From Multiplicimicrobium sp043718225 (GTDB lineage: Bacteria; Omnitrophota; Omnitrophia; Omnitrophales; Aquincolibacteriaceae), in contig JAYSWD010000062.1 in assembly GCA_043718225.1 (NCBI GenBank), forward strand, positions 1-52,071: DNA of 52,071 bases, given 5' to 3'. Each line of letters opens with the position of its first letter. Within the stretch, counting starts at the first letter, position 1. Shown one piece after another: positions 36,101 to 48,100 of the stretch. Position numbers and translations under genes: made by a program. The notes beneath the pieces were generated by a model, which made no database searches, had not been told where the DNA came from, and saw nothing but the letters and a program-made list of their open reading frames with translations.

Positions 36101-39100
36101 CATGCAAATATTCTTCATTGGGCCCCAAATCATTTGCCAGAAAACTAACTAGCGCATTGCGTTCATATTGAAGGGGGGCAGCTGCCGCGCTTAACCTTGG
36201 GCGGGTTTTTGAAACCGCATCCCACAACACGTGTGACAATATTTTCAGGGTCTCTTTATCCAATTCTTTTACCGCAAGATTGTGAAATGCCTCTAATGCG
36301 GGATTGGCTGCAACCGCGACAAGCGCGCCAAATAAATTTTGAAGAAAAAGCCGCCGTGTTTGCGAACGCTCCAAGTAGCCCGCTGTGTGTAAAAGCAAAT
36401 CTTCCGCAAGCACCGGAATACTTTCGATGAAGTGCTGCGCCGGCATAATTCGCAGCGCAGGCTCGTGGCCATTCTCAGCTTTTATTTTTTCAAAAACAGG
36501 CTGCCAATATCCAAGCGCAAAGGCCTGTTTCGAAAGAAACTCTGAAAATTCTTCCGCGAGAGTGTCATTTACTTCAAGCCGGGGCCTTTTGAAACGGAGC
36601 CATTTCACTAAAAACTTATTTTCTTCGCTTTGAATTTTTTCACGAATAAACTTTTCAGCGAGCCTAAGCAATGCCTGTTTATTCCCGGCATCATCGCCCC
36701 CAACAATCAGCTCATCGCGCATTTCGGAGCGGGCGGGTTTAAGGTTCCACCGGGCTATCGATTTTTTAATTTCTCCGGAATTTTTCAGAATGCCGGCTAT
36801 CTGAGAAACAGTTTTCGCTTTCCGAGCAAACATACCTTCCAAAGTTTTTGTGGTCACAACCAGCAGTTTTAATCGTGACTGAACTTGGCGGTAATTCGGG
36901 TCGGAAACAACAAATTTAAAATAAGTTGCTTCTATTTCTTCGAGTTTTTCGCGGGCGGAAGCAACATTTTCCGCGTTTGGCCGGGCACTTTGAATGCTTT
37001 TCTCCAACTGAATCACAGCTGACTTCAGTGCTTGTTTTCGCAGTTTATGATAAAGAAAAGGTATTTTTCTTTCGCCGAGCTCTTTTTTGCGAATGACATC
37101 GTCTAGACGGGTTTGAACCCAGGTATCAGCTTGTTCGAGGTGAAAAGCGGCATCGCCCCACCTTTGGGCTTTGATGTCGCTTAACGCCATTGACACCGAA
37201 TCCTTCGGGCGCGGCAATGCGCGGCCCTCTTTTTGTACAATCGCAATTTTGCGGTTCAGCCCTCCCTTGCCTTCGGCTATCAGCGCGAGGCGCTTTTCCC
37301 AATCTTCGGCTGAACCTGCTTTGTCGATTTCAGGATCACGCAGCTCCTCAATGATTTGTGCTAATTCAAGATGCCTTTCAAGCAATTCCGCGTGATCTTT
37401 TTCCTGGCTTTTAATCACCTTCGTACGTCCGCGATAAGCCGTTTCTAAATCTTGAAAGTGAAACGGCGTGACGGCGGGGACCAAAATTCTTGGCCCGTTA
37501 GCCTGTGAAACATATTTCCAAACTACCTGATGGACCACGATTTTTCCGTCGGGCGCCGTCCAAATTCGAAAAACAGGATGGCCTTCATAATTCAAAGTAT
37601 GAATGCGCGTTCCCTGCTCGGAAACAACGCTCACTTTAGGTGCGGCAGTTTTCGCTTGTACTTGATACGCGTCGTGAACCTTGCCAATTTGGCGATACGT
37701 GGAAGAAATAGCCAGGCTTAAGGTGCCGAGGGTTGATTGATTGTGGTATGCATCGGATAAATAAAAACCAAGCAAACGGATTTGGGCTTTCAGACGCTGC
37801 TTGTATGAAAACAACAGGTCTTTTAAGAAAACATCGGGCGGGCCGGCGGTTAAATATTTTTGGCGCCATATTTTTTCTTTGGCATAAACTTCTTTCTTTA
37901 CGCGATTTAAAAATTCACGCGCCGCAATTTCATCCATCGCAGTAATGGTTTTAAAAACCGCATTTTCCGTGTCATCTCCAGAACGGATTTCTCTAAAATA
38001 GGGTGTTAACCCCTCGGCATAGGCTTCGATTTTATTTTCAACTTCATCCGTATTTCCGGATTGATCCAAAGCCGCGCGATAAGCATCCTGTAAATGTCGC
38101 AGCTCAACATGCATCCGGTAAAATTCCTGTGAACGGAATGCCGCCGCGTCCGCCGGATCAATCCGCATTTCGGAGCGGCGAGGAGACAAATCAATTTCCG
38201 GCAGATAAAAATAGATCCCTCGGAAATTATAAACTGGGCCTGTTTTAGATACGGTTGGCATCCGCCCCTCTCTCTTCCAGATCGCAACCACTTGATCGAG
38301 CCAAGTGCTGCGCTTTTCTTTGCTTAATCCCAGCGTATTTTTCCATAATTCTGACCCCCGAAAGCCACGGCGCTGCAGCCAATATTGCATCCCGCGAAAC
38401 ATCTCCAGGGAAGTTAGGCTTGGCGAAGGCACACCGGCGATGATTTTTTCGAAATTAATAAACGGGTCCGCTCCGGAACGTGCGAGCGCAAATTCAGCGA
38501 TTTTTTCAGCCCCTAATCCTTTTCCTTTAATTTTTATCGGTTCTCCAAGTCCGCCATCAGGCAATTTATGATAAAAAACGACATGGAACTTGCTAGGGCT
38601 GTTAATCGACACTCCTTTGTCATCACGCTTGAAGCGCATCGTTACATCGGCGGGCAGCCAATCATGCCATTCTTCTTCTAACGCGTGAATTTGTTCGTCT
38701 TCCGTTTTTCCGAACACTTCCAATGAAATTAAATTTTTTGACCAAATTGCTCCGGTGCCTACCGGGGTGAAACCGGTTGGGATAAGAACATGTGCCGGAT
38801 TGCGTTGATTTTTGATTTGGATTTCATGAAAACCCATGCGCCGCGCAGCAGGAAATAAATGATATTGCAGCCAATATCGTAAAACACTTGAGTAGTAATT
38901 CCCGAACTCGTTCGTTGCTTGTTTGAATTTGGGCAAATCCCCTTCTGTTTCGATAGTAAGAACATCATTTTTTGCGCGCAGAATAATTTCAAACGAATTC
39001 ACGGTCGTGGCTTGCGGAAGAATTTTAAAAAACTCAAGCGCAAGGTCAGCATGCTCCGTGCCAACCGCTTGAGTAAGTTCAATCACTTGCGCGCGCGGGC

Positions 39101-42100
39101 GTAGACCCGCGGCCTCGCCGGCTACTGCTATTTCTTCTCCAATGCCATATTCATCTCTTAATGGCTTGGGAAATATTTGTAAATAAATTTCTCGGACTTC
39201 AGGCGAAATTTCAGCGCCATTTTGATATTTTGTAAAAAAAGCTTTCCGGCGCAATGCAGCTTCCGGCGATTCATTCGTCCGCATTTCGGAGCGCTGGGTA
39301 GTAAATAAATGCTCAGGTTGCAGCAAAAAAACCCGGCGCTGCCGCTGCCAGCGGCTGAGTGTTTCTAAATCAAGCGCTTTTCCCAGATCGCGCGGATTAG
39401 GAATCCAAAAAAATTGAATTTTCGCGGGTTTGCCCGATAAAACATTTCCAATTGTTGCTCCGGCATTGAAATATTTTCCAATGTGAACGTCTTCCGAAAG
39501 CTTTAACCCGCGATATACCGTTACAAGGTGATGCCCTTCAATCAAAACCGCTTTCTCATCTGAATCATTCCAAACAGAGAGAATTTTCCCCTCAATCAAA
39601 GCAGGCAGAGCCGCGCCGGAAGCAGCCGTCACCCCCAACTCTCCGCCTTTCGTTGCCCAAGTCATCCCATTGCTTTGCCGTGACTTTTCAATCACGCGGT
39701 TGGCCAGGCGAGAAAAACGCTGATGGACCTGGTCTTCTATTCCGACCACTAACTCTTTCTCATCATTTAAACTCCACCGCCACAAATTCCATTCCCCACC
39801 CAGACCCATCTTTGCGATTTTATAATCCAAGACATCTTGGTTGTTTCTTTCGTTAACTTCAGTCCAGGTGTGGAATACGGAACGATATGAAATCAATTTT
39901 CGCGGAAGCCATCCCTTAAAAGGCCTTAAATAAAAGCGTAAGTCTTGATCATAAACAATCCCCGGATTTTGTATTTTGGATAAATCATCCGGAGTAACAT
40001 AAACGGCATCGATGTCCGCAGTGTCTGTAGAAGCAGAAAAAACTTCCATTAAAATCTCATGGACCCATTCGTCAAGATGCCGTTCGAGAACTTTTTTGCG
40101 CGCCTCGTCATAACCTAAAAACGAAAGATTACCTTCTTTAAAAATATGTCGAAAAGCAACGCCGGGATGAATTTCCCGAATCAAAAACGCTCTTTTTTCT
40201 TCTAAGTTTTCACCTCCCGTTAAAACGGGCATTAACGCGACCCTACCAATCTCACCGTTATAAAACGAGACATTATCAAGTTGGAGCTGCGCATCAATTC
40301 GGCTAAACTCTTTTTGCAAGCCTTCATCTGCGGGAACCAAATAAATAAAAATCCCGTCCTGAAGAGAATTTGAAACTCTCATTTTGATACCTGTGTGCTT
40401 TTCAAAATTTGCAGAACGCGATTTTAGATTTTCTTCAAAAGCTTTCACCCAGTCCGGAATTTCATTAGTATTGCTGCGCATTTCGGAGCGGTCAGAATTA
40501 AATTCACTATCGTGGTAAGCAGCCGCATTCCACGCGTCACCTTTGATTCTTCCTCCGTCCAGGAGGCTAATAAATTCCAAATCCCCCCATTTTCTTGTGT
40601 GCAAAAGTATTTTTGCTCTGCCTCTGTCTCCCTGCTTTAGAATAAGCGCGTTTTCGAGGTATGGATAAAGCGCGGGTGCGTGAATTTTTAAATATCGCTT
40701 TATTATCTTAAAAAAATACTCCGGCCAATTTTTTATGCTTTTTGTATCTCTATTTCGCTGTTTTTTAAATTCTTTATAGGCTTTTGCCGACTGCGTTCTG
40801 ATTGCCAGTTTAAAAATAGTTTCCCACTCCGTCTGATTAACACCCGGCATTTTTTCTTCGTATTCTTCTAACTTTTGATCATACATTTCTTTTAATGCGG
40901 ACATGTATTCATCGAAAGTTTGCGGCTCAAAAGCTGCGTACGCCGCATAAAAATCAGCGATATAGGGGCCGTACAAAGTCGGGTCACCGAGAGACATTCG
41001 ATCCAATAATCCTTTTAGCGACCAGGGCCTCATATCGCGCAGCTGACGCAAATGATCGCTGGAAGCGTTGGACCAGTCGCGCGCGGCATGCGCAAGCATC
41101 TGTTCTGCTTGATGGACCCTTTCCTTTTGCAGGAAAGGCGCCTCGGGTTCAAACCAGGCAATGCCTCCGCCGGTATCGAACTCATGCCTCTCAGGGTTTA
41201 GTTTTTCTTTGGTTTCATATGCCGCGCGCCATTTCTGAACACGCTCAAGCAATCTGCTTGCTGAATGTTTTAATGCTGTAACAGCGCGCGGTTTCCAAAC
41301 CGGGGGGGCTTGATCCGCAATAAAATGAATTTGATCGCCACGCATTTCGGAGCGTGCGGAAGTATACCTGCGAACTATAACAGTGCTGATCGTGGTAACC
41401 GCGATGATGGAAAATGCGCTTATAATGGCCGTATTCGTACCGCCTAAAAGAGCAAAGCCTGAAACAGCAAGAATGTTGACTTTAAAATAACCAGGCAGGC
41501 TTATTCGTGGATTTTGGGAGTTCGCCATTAAATTCCTGAAAAGCTGCAAGAAAAACCCAACGATAAAAACAACTGGAATCCGCAAATCCGGCACGACATT
41601 TTGCGCAAAATCATGCATCGCCACAACGATCGGCAGCCGGCCCAACACGCCCTTCCCGTCTTTCTTCCATTGTTTAAGTGAGCTGTAATTCGAAATATTC
41701 TCATGCGCTTCGCCTGCCCGCTCCATGGCGCGAATCCCTTTCCGATTCCAATAGCCGTTGAAATAAACTCCCGCCAAGCTGCTGAAAAAAACTCCTATGC
41801 TCGCCGACAAAATAAAACGCGCCGCGTGATTTTTAAACAAGTCGATCAAATAATAATTTGAGATAAAGGTAATTAACCCAAGCGCAAACCGCATCAACAT
41901 AAAATAAAAGAATCGTTCTTTGACATGATGCTTATAAGCGGGATAATCACTGATAATTTGCGTGTAATAGTCCGTCAAAGCGCCGGTGGCCGCGGCAATA
42001 ACTAACGATACACATAACTCTCCGACAGCCACCCCGCCCCAATGAAAACTTTTAACAAAGAGATAAAAATCCGACAAAAACGGGAAGTGCCAATACCGCG

Positions 42101-45100
42101 CTGCGGCTTCTCCCGCGGCAACGATCAGAATCCCCAAAAAAACGGTTTTGTGGAATTTTTCTTTTAACCTATTTTTTTCGTCGCTTGTATTTATATCTCT
42201 CATTTCGGAACGGGGGCTCGTAAACTCCGGATCATTCGCGCGGTTAGGAATGAAATTTTTAATTCTGTGCAGCAATTGGCCATATTCTTTGCGCGCATGA
42301 TCATCGTAAGAATATTCAAGGTCCATTTGGTGATACATATCCGCAAGTCCTGTTTCAGTTAAACCGGGCACGAGCAGCAACATTTCTTCAAAAGTTGTCT
42401 TCCTTACAAAAAAATCAATGAACCATGCGCGGTTTTCTGCGGCAAATGCATTCAATAAAATTCGGTCCCAAGCCGCGGGCATTGCCTGTCCGTTGCTTTC
42501 AAGCGGGTGTAGCAAGTTCTCAAAAACCCAGGGAATACTTGGTCTAATATAGTTAACATTTTCTGTCCGGCTGGCCGTTTCAATTTCACGAACAGCCTTA
42601 AGAAGAGCCGGACGGTGCTCAACAACAAAATTCTGCAATGGATATAATGATCGAAAGGATTTAAGAGACGGCTCATTTCGCCCATAGGGCCCGACAACGA
42701 TTCCGTCATGCCAGCCCGGATGGGCCCAGTAATACAGAGAGCCCGCTAAGTAACTGGTTAAGCCAACTTTCAAACTGACAAGCAATTCTTCTTGGTCTTT
42801 CTGCGGAACATTCGAATCAAACTTGCCCGTTTCAAGCGTGCGGATAGCCAATGTCAAACTGCGGCGCGGGAAAAAATCGGCCCATTCTTCCTTATACGGG
42901 CCTTCCATCGTCAAACTCTGCACGTGCATGCCAAGTAAAAAAAGCGTAAATGCGGCCATGCGGTATTGATATTCACCGGGCAATTGAATGCCGCGTCCCG
43001 CGAGACGCATTTCTGTTTTTAACTCTGCACCTGTTACAGCCTGATTCGTCGCCAGCTGCATCAGAAGCGTCAACGATAAACCCCATTTTCTTTGCGAAAA
43101 ACGTTGATTAAATTGCGCTACTATTGTTTCGATTTTCTTTAAATCCTGCAAATCGGGATTTGCGCTCGCAAGTACAGCGGTTGCAATCGCCATAAAAAAA
43201 TTCATCCATGCGCGCTCAGCAACAGTCGATGTCTCCCCTTTTATTCCTGATTCCATCTTGTGTTTAAAGGCGGACCAATGCTTGTCAAAAAAGCTCAATT
43301 CGTCTTGATGAAACTTGCCGCGAATTTGGTCGACAATACCATTCAATGCCTGGGCGTCAACTTGACCAATCGCCATTTGGCGTTCCGCCTGTTCAGCCCA
43401 TCTTTGCAAATCTGCAGAAAATATTTTTGCTTCCCGCATTTCGGAGCGGGCAAGACGCAATGCTCGGCCGGTCTGACGCACAGTTTTTATCACATTTTTT
43501 TCAATGGGCGGGCGGCCGGTTTTTTCCTTAGACTCGAGATTTAAAGAAAAGCGGTAGACATTTTCTGCAAAACCAACAATGGCGGCGGTCGAAAAAAGCG
43601 CAACGGGACCGTGTATATTTTTTTCATGCCACTCTAGGAATTTCTCCGGAGTTAAAAATCGATAAACATTAATCCCGGGAAAACGGCGCCCCAGCCTGAC
43701 AAGCGTATCCTTAGCGATATCTTCATCAGGATGTACCACCACCAAATGTTCAAAGCCGGGCACGGCCGCATCGCCTTCAATGAACATGGCCTGCCTATTC
43801 GCTTTGCTTAAAAGTTCGCGAAAATCAAACCAGCGAATGTTCCCTGTCTTTTCAAATGGCTGTAATTCTTTAAAAAAATCACCGTTTCTCTTGGCCGCTG
43901 GAAGCGTTTTGATAATGCTTTTCTCAACTAACCCAACCGCAAAATGCACATGCGCCGCGACGGGTGATTTTGGATTCCGGCTTTTTGCGATTTTCCCAAC
44001 CATACTTCCCGCTTGAATTTTACGGCCTATTTTGATTTGCTGATCCAAGTCCAAATGCATATAGAAAGTCATGGGAACGTACGTTTTTCCTCCAAAACTA
44101 ATTTCTGCCGGATGCAAAAATGCGGCTGTTTGGCGCATGTTGTCATCGAAAATCCAATAAGCTACGCCTTCACCAAAAAATGCGGGAACGGACGTGCCGA
44201 TCAAAATATTGCGCCGATTCGCATGTGTATCCTGTAAATAAACGAGATCGGTCGCTTCATGCCGGTTGCCGCCAAAAGATTCTTGGCGTAGTTTCCCCTG
44301 CCCCCAATGTGTCCTGAGATCGGCATAACCCATGCCGCGGCCAATTACGAATTTTTCATTTCGACCCAGACGATTCAGCATTTGCCGCAGCCTCTCCGCA
44401 AATCTCGCCGGTTCAAACCCCTGGCTTATTAATTGCTGCTTAATTTTGGAATGCTCAGCCGGTGTCAATAAATACGCGGGCCATGACTCCGAACCATCAG
44501 CGCGGGCAACAGATGGTTGATCCCGCATTTCGGAGTGATTATTTTCAACTTCCCAAAAAATATTTTCTGAATGATTCCTGTCATAATCACCTTGGAACCG
44601 GCGACCGCTATAAGCATCCTTCCGGATTGGGAAAAATTTATCGATGTGATGAAGAATCGTTTTTTCTTCCATGTAAGGGCGCATATCGGCAAGTAAATAA
44701 GCTCGACCTTCTTGCAGCAATTCTTTTGATTTAGCCAGCCATTCGCGCGGATTGCCAAGCGGGTCTGTGCTTAAATCAATCATCGTCACAAGATCAAATG
44801 AATGCGGCGCAAGATTGTTTTGTGTTAAATCAAGCTTCCCAATTTCAGCGTGAATAACGGGGTAGAGCAAAGGAGCAATTCCTTTGGCTTCTAATTGGTC
44901 ATTTAAATTTTTTCTGGCCATGCTTATGGAACGCGTTAAGGCTGCATCGCCATCAACAAAAACTACATCTTTCCCCATTAAATATAAAAAATGGGGCAGC
45001 CATTTTGAGCCGTTACCGGCCACCAGCACTCGCTGAACAGGCCGCTGTGAAATTTCTTCCGCAATGATTTTTGTCCGGTCAAGTTCATCTCTAAGCTGAT

Positions 45101-48100
45101 CCAGATTTAGCCGGTTGACTGACCTAATTTCTGAAAATAAATCGTAAACTTCCTGCGGTGTTAAATCTCTGCGCAGTTCGGAGCGTTGAAACAACTGACC
45201 CTTCCCAACCGCGTAGGTTGAACCTACGCGGTTATTCGAGGTAGCAAGCGCCCGCATTTCGGAGCGTGCAAGCTTTTCCAGCGAGGGACGAAGCCATACG
45301 AGTCCACGTTCCAGCGTTGTTCGAACTGCGTGAATTTCCTGGTAATAATTTTCAAAAGCGGCGCGAACCTCGGGCGTAAATGCTTCACGACTTATCGCGG
45401 AGTACTTTTCCTGTTCCTTGGCGATTCGTTGTAAGAAGAAATCAATTTGATCGGTTCCAGTAGAAGGTGGCCGCAGCTTTTCTACCCAGCCTTCAACCAT
45501 TTTAATTTCTGTAATTGTCGGCTGCTCCCCATCGTCACTCTTCCCATCTAACATCTGTAATACGGTCGTTGCCATTTTTTGTCTGCTCGATTGACTTTCC
45601 AACGCTAACACCTTCGCCGCAACGTAAGCTAAGGTTTGATTGCTGTGAGTACGAAAAAATTGTTCCAAACTGCTTCTGAAGTCTGCTGATTGAGCACTAA
45701 GTGCTCGCATCAAAACCTCAAATGCTTTTGACATATGGCTACTTAAAGACGGTACAAACATTTGCCAAAGCTTAACGGTTAAATCGTCCGAAAGAATTTG
45801 CGTGCGCTCGGCTGATTTCAAGGCGCTTTCAAAAATTTGGATGTCGCCTGAAAAATAGGGGCGTAAGAATCCTTTAGGCTTTTCATAGAATCGTTTTTTG
45901 AATAATTTCTGCGCCACCTCACCCGTCACCTCCGGGACCAACAACTCAGAAAGTTCCTTTTCAAGCTCTCTCTGTATTTCGAAATCATGAAACCACTTCT
46001 TGACTGCCCCAACCCATTCCCACACCCTTTCCCACCCCCGCATTTCGGAGCGAACCTTAACCAAAGGCGGTGTCTGAATATTGGGATCTCCCTCCAGCTC
46101 AATCGTATTGCTGTCCAGCCATAAAACACGTCCGATTTCCTGCATAGGCTCCATTTTAAAAATCTTTCCATCATCGGTTATTCTTAATGTCATACCCAAA
46201 TTAAGATTCTGCGGAATGGCAGTCTCCGGAGCCGTTTCGCTGATTTTTTCGACCTGATATAAACCGTCTCTCTGATTTAAAACCCGCAGGCTAATATATG
46301 CCTGCGCGCTCCTGTCAGGAGTCACCATTAAAACCGAGCCCTGTTCTGGTTTACGGGGATCCAAAAATGGTCCCCGTGCAGACCATTCTTCAAATGGCTG
46401 CTTAACCGCTTTGAGAGAAGAGCCGACTTTTAAATCTGAAAGCCATCGGGACAGAGCTCTAATCAATGAAAAATTTCCGGTCTCACCGACAAAAAACCGT
46501 GCATGCTCGGTTTGCGCCTCCCATATCAGCCAATTTAAAATGGTTAATCCAACCGCTTGCCCCTGATATGTTTTAAAACTTTCTTCTGATGCGCCGCCAA
46601 GCGGATGAAAACCATGAACAATTTGGTAGCCTTTTTTACCGTCTGGAAAAATATTCCTTATAAAAGCAACGGACCCCGTTTTTTTATTTTCGATAAAAAC
46701 ATCAGCGTGATAAAAATCATAGGTCCCGTATTTCTCGTCCATCCCCTTTTCTGAAAATTCGACCGCGAGCCGAACAGATGGGCCGCCGTTTTTTAAGTTT
46801 TTTAATTCGATTTGACGCACTTTAACTTTTTTGGGCCATTTTTTAAAAAAACCTTTCCGAGATTCGGAACGAGCTTTCACGAATGAATTGCGAATAGCCG
46901 CTGGTGGCTTGCGAGAAACCATTGGGGACAGTGCTGAAACAGCTTGGTACCCTTTGATTTCAGCACGCCAAGACTGTGGCTCAAACGGATGCGGTTCAGC
47001 GGGACTCATCGCTCGCAAATGCGACGTCGCGGTCATGAGCTTCAAATAATTCTCGCGCCCTTTGATTTGGGCAATTCGAGGCTGGATACGGACGTAGGAA
47101 ATATTATTCTGTTTGAGCAGTTCGCCCAAACCCGCAGAGTGAAAACCTCCGGTGATGATCGCCGCCTTTTCGATTTTTTCTTTTTTAATCCAGGCGAGCG
47201 TGTTATTAAACATCATCTCATCTCGTTCTTCAGCTGTTGTGTAAAATTCAACCGCCTTCTCGCAGACAACCTTAACGCTCGCGGGCCACGAACCACGAGC
47301 CACGTTAACGTCCATGCTCTGCCGTGGCCCGTGGTCCGTGGTCCGTGGAACGAGCTGTTGCCACTCATCCTTAGAAAGTTCAAGACGCAACAATTTCCGG
47401 AGCAAAAGATATTCGCGGTATTTTTGAATGAGTTTTTTCTCATCCGGAGTTTGCGCCAATTTTTCAATCAGCTTGTCTTCGAGGTTTTTAATTTCTTTGA
47501 TCAAAGCGGGGGCGTCCAATTCCTGTGTAAGAATCTGCTTCCCCCACTCCTTGGAAAGCACGGGATAATCTTTGAACTTAAAACCTTTCGGCGATGCCCG
47601 CTCATAAAAATTTTCAAAAAACTGACGGACATCTCCGCGTTCCACGGGCCACGGACCACGAGCCACGGAGAGAACGTCTTTGGACAATCCTTTTTGACCC
47701 AACCATTCGCCCAACCGCTTTGTTTCTATTTCTATATTCGTGTTTCGTGGCTCGTGGCCCGTGGCTCGATCGTAAGATTTCAACTTTTGAAATCTGACGA
47801 GCATGGGCCAATCGTATTGTTCGCGTGCATCGCCCAAGTCTAGATTTAAAGATTTGCGCGCATGGCTTGCGAGCGACTCGATATGACGGGCATAATCTGT
47901 TTGAACTTCTTCCTGAAAACTCCATTGCCGAAAATAAGCGGCAAGCTCTGGATTTAAAACCTGCGAAGCTTTCGTCAAAAGCCCGGACTTCATTTCATTC
48001 AAGAAAGCGTTGGATTTTTCCTTCGCGCTTATCACAGCACGAAATTGTTCGAGATTTTTTTTGTAAAGATCGAGATCTTCGATTCCATAGCCCTCAACGC

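Larger units (their letters stand above)
21597..46871 (-). repeat. Dispersed RSExR-encoding repeat of the giant gene
   Basis: The plus-strand word cgcatttcggagcg (RSEMR on the minus strand) occurs exactly at 29167, 32875, 33607, 34468, 36718, 38164, 39280, 40477, 41341, 43435, 45253 and 46039 (start positions). Variants: 22630 and 42199 (RSEMR, silent changes), 44524 (HSEMR), 23176 (RSEAR), 30349 (RSEIR), 34624 (RSETR), 45172 and 23248 (RSELR), 35394 and 21597 (RSEFR), 46857 (RSESR), and a weak KTEMR at 43006. All share the giant reading frame, which needs spacing in multiples of three. The ends cgc/gcg and flanking C or G bases often allow a small hairpin with a ttcg loop. I saw no copy outside this gene. 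Confidence 0.9.

Noticed and set aside
21597..46871. CRISPR array
   Set aside because: The repeat is only 14 bases and its spacing varies from about 80 to 6,000 bases, always a multiple of three, with coding sequence between copies. No cas genes are present.
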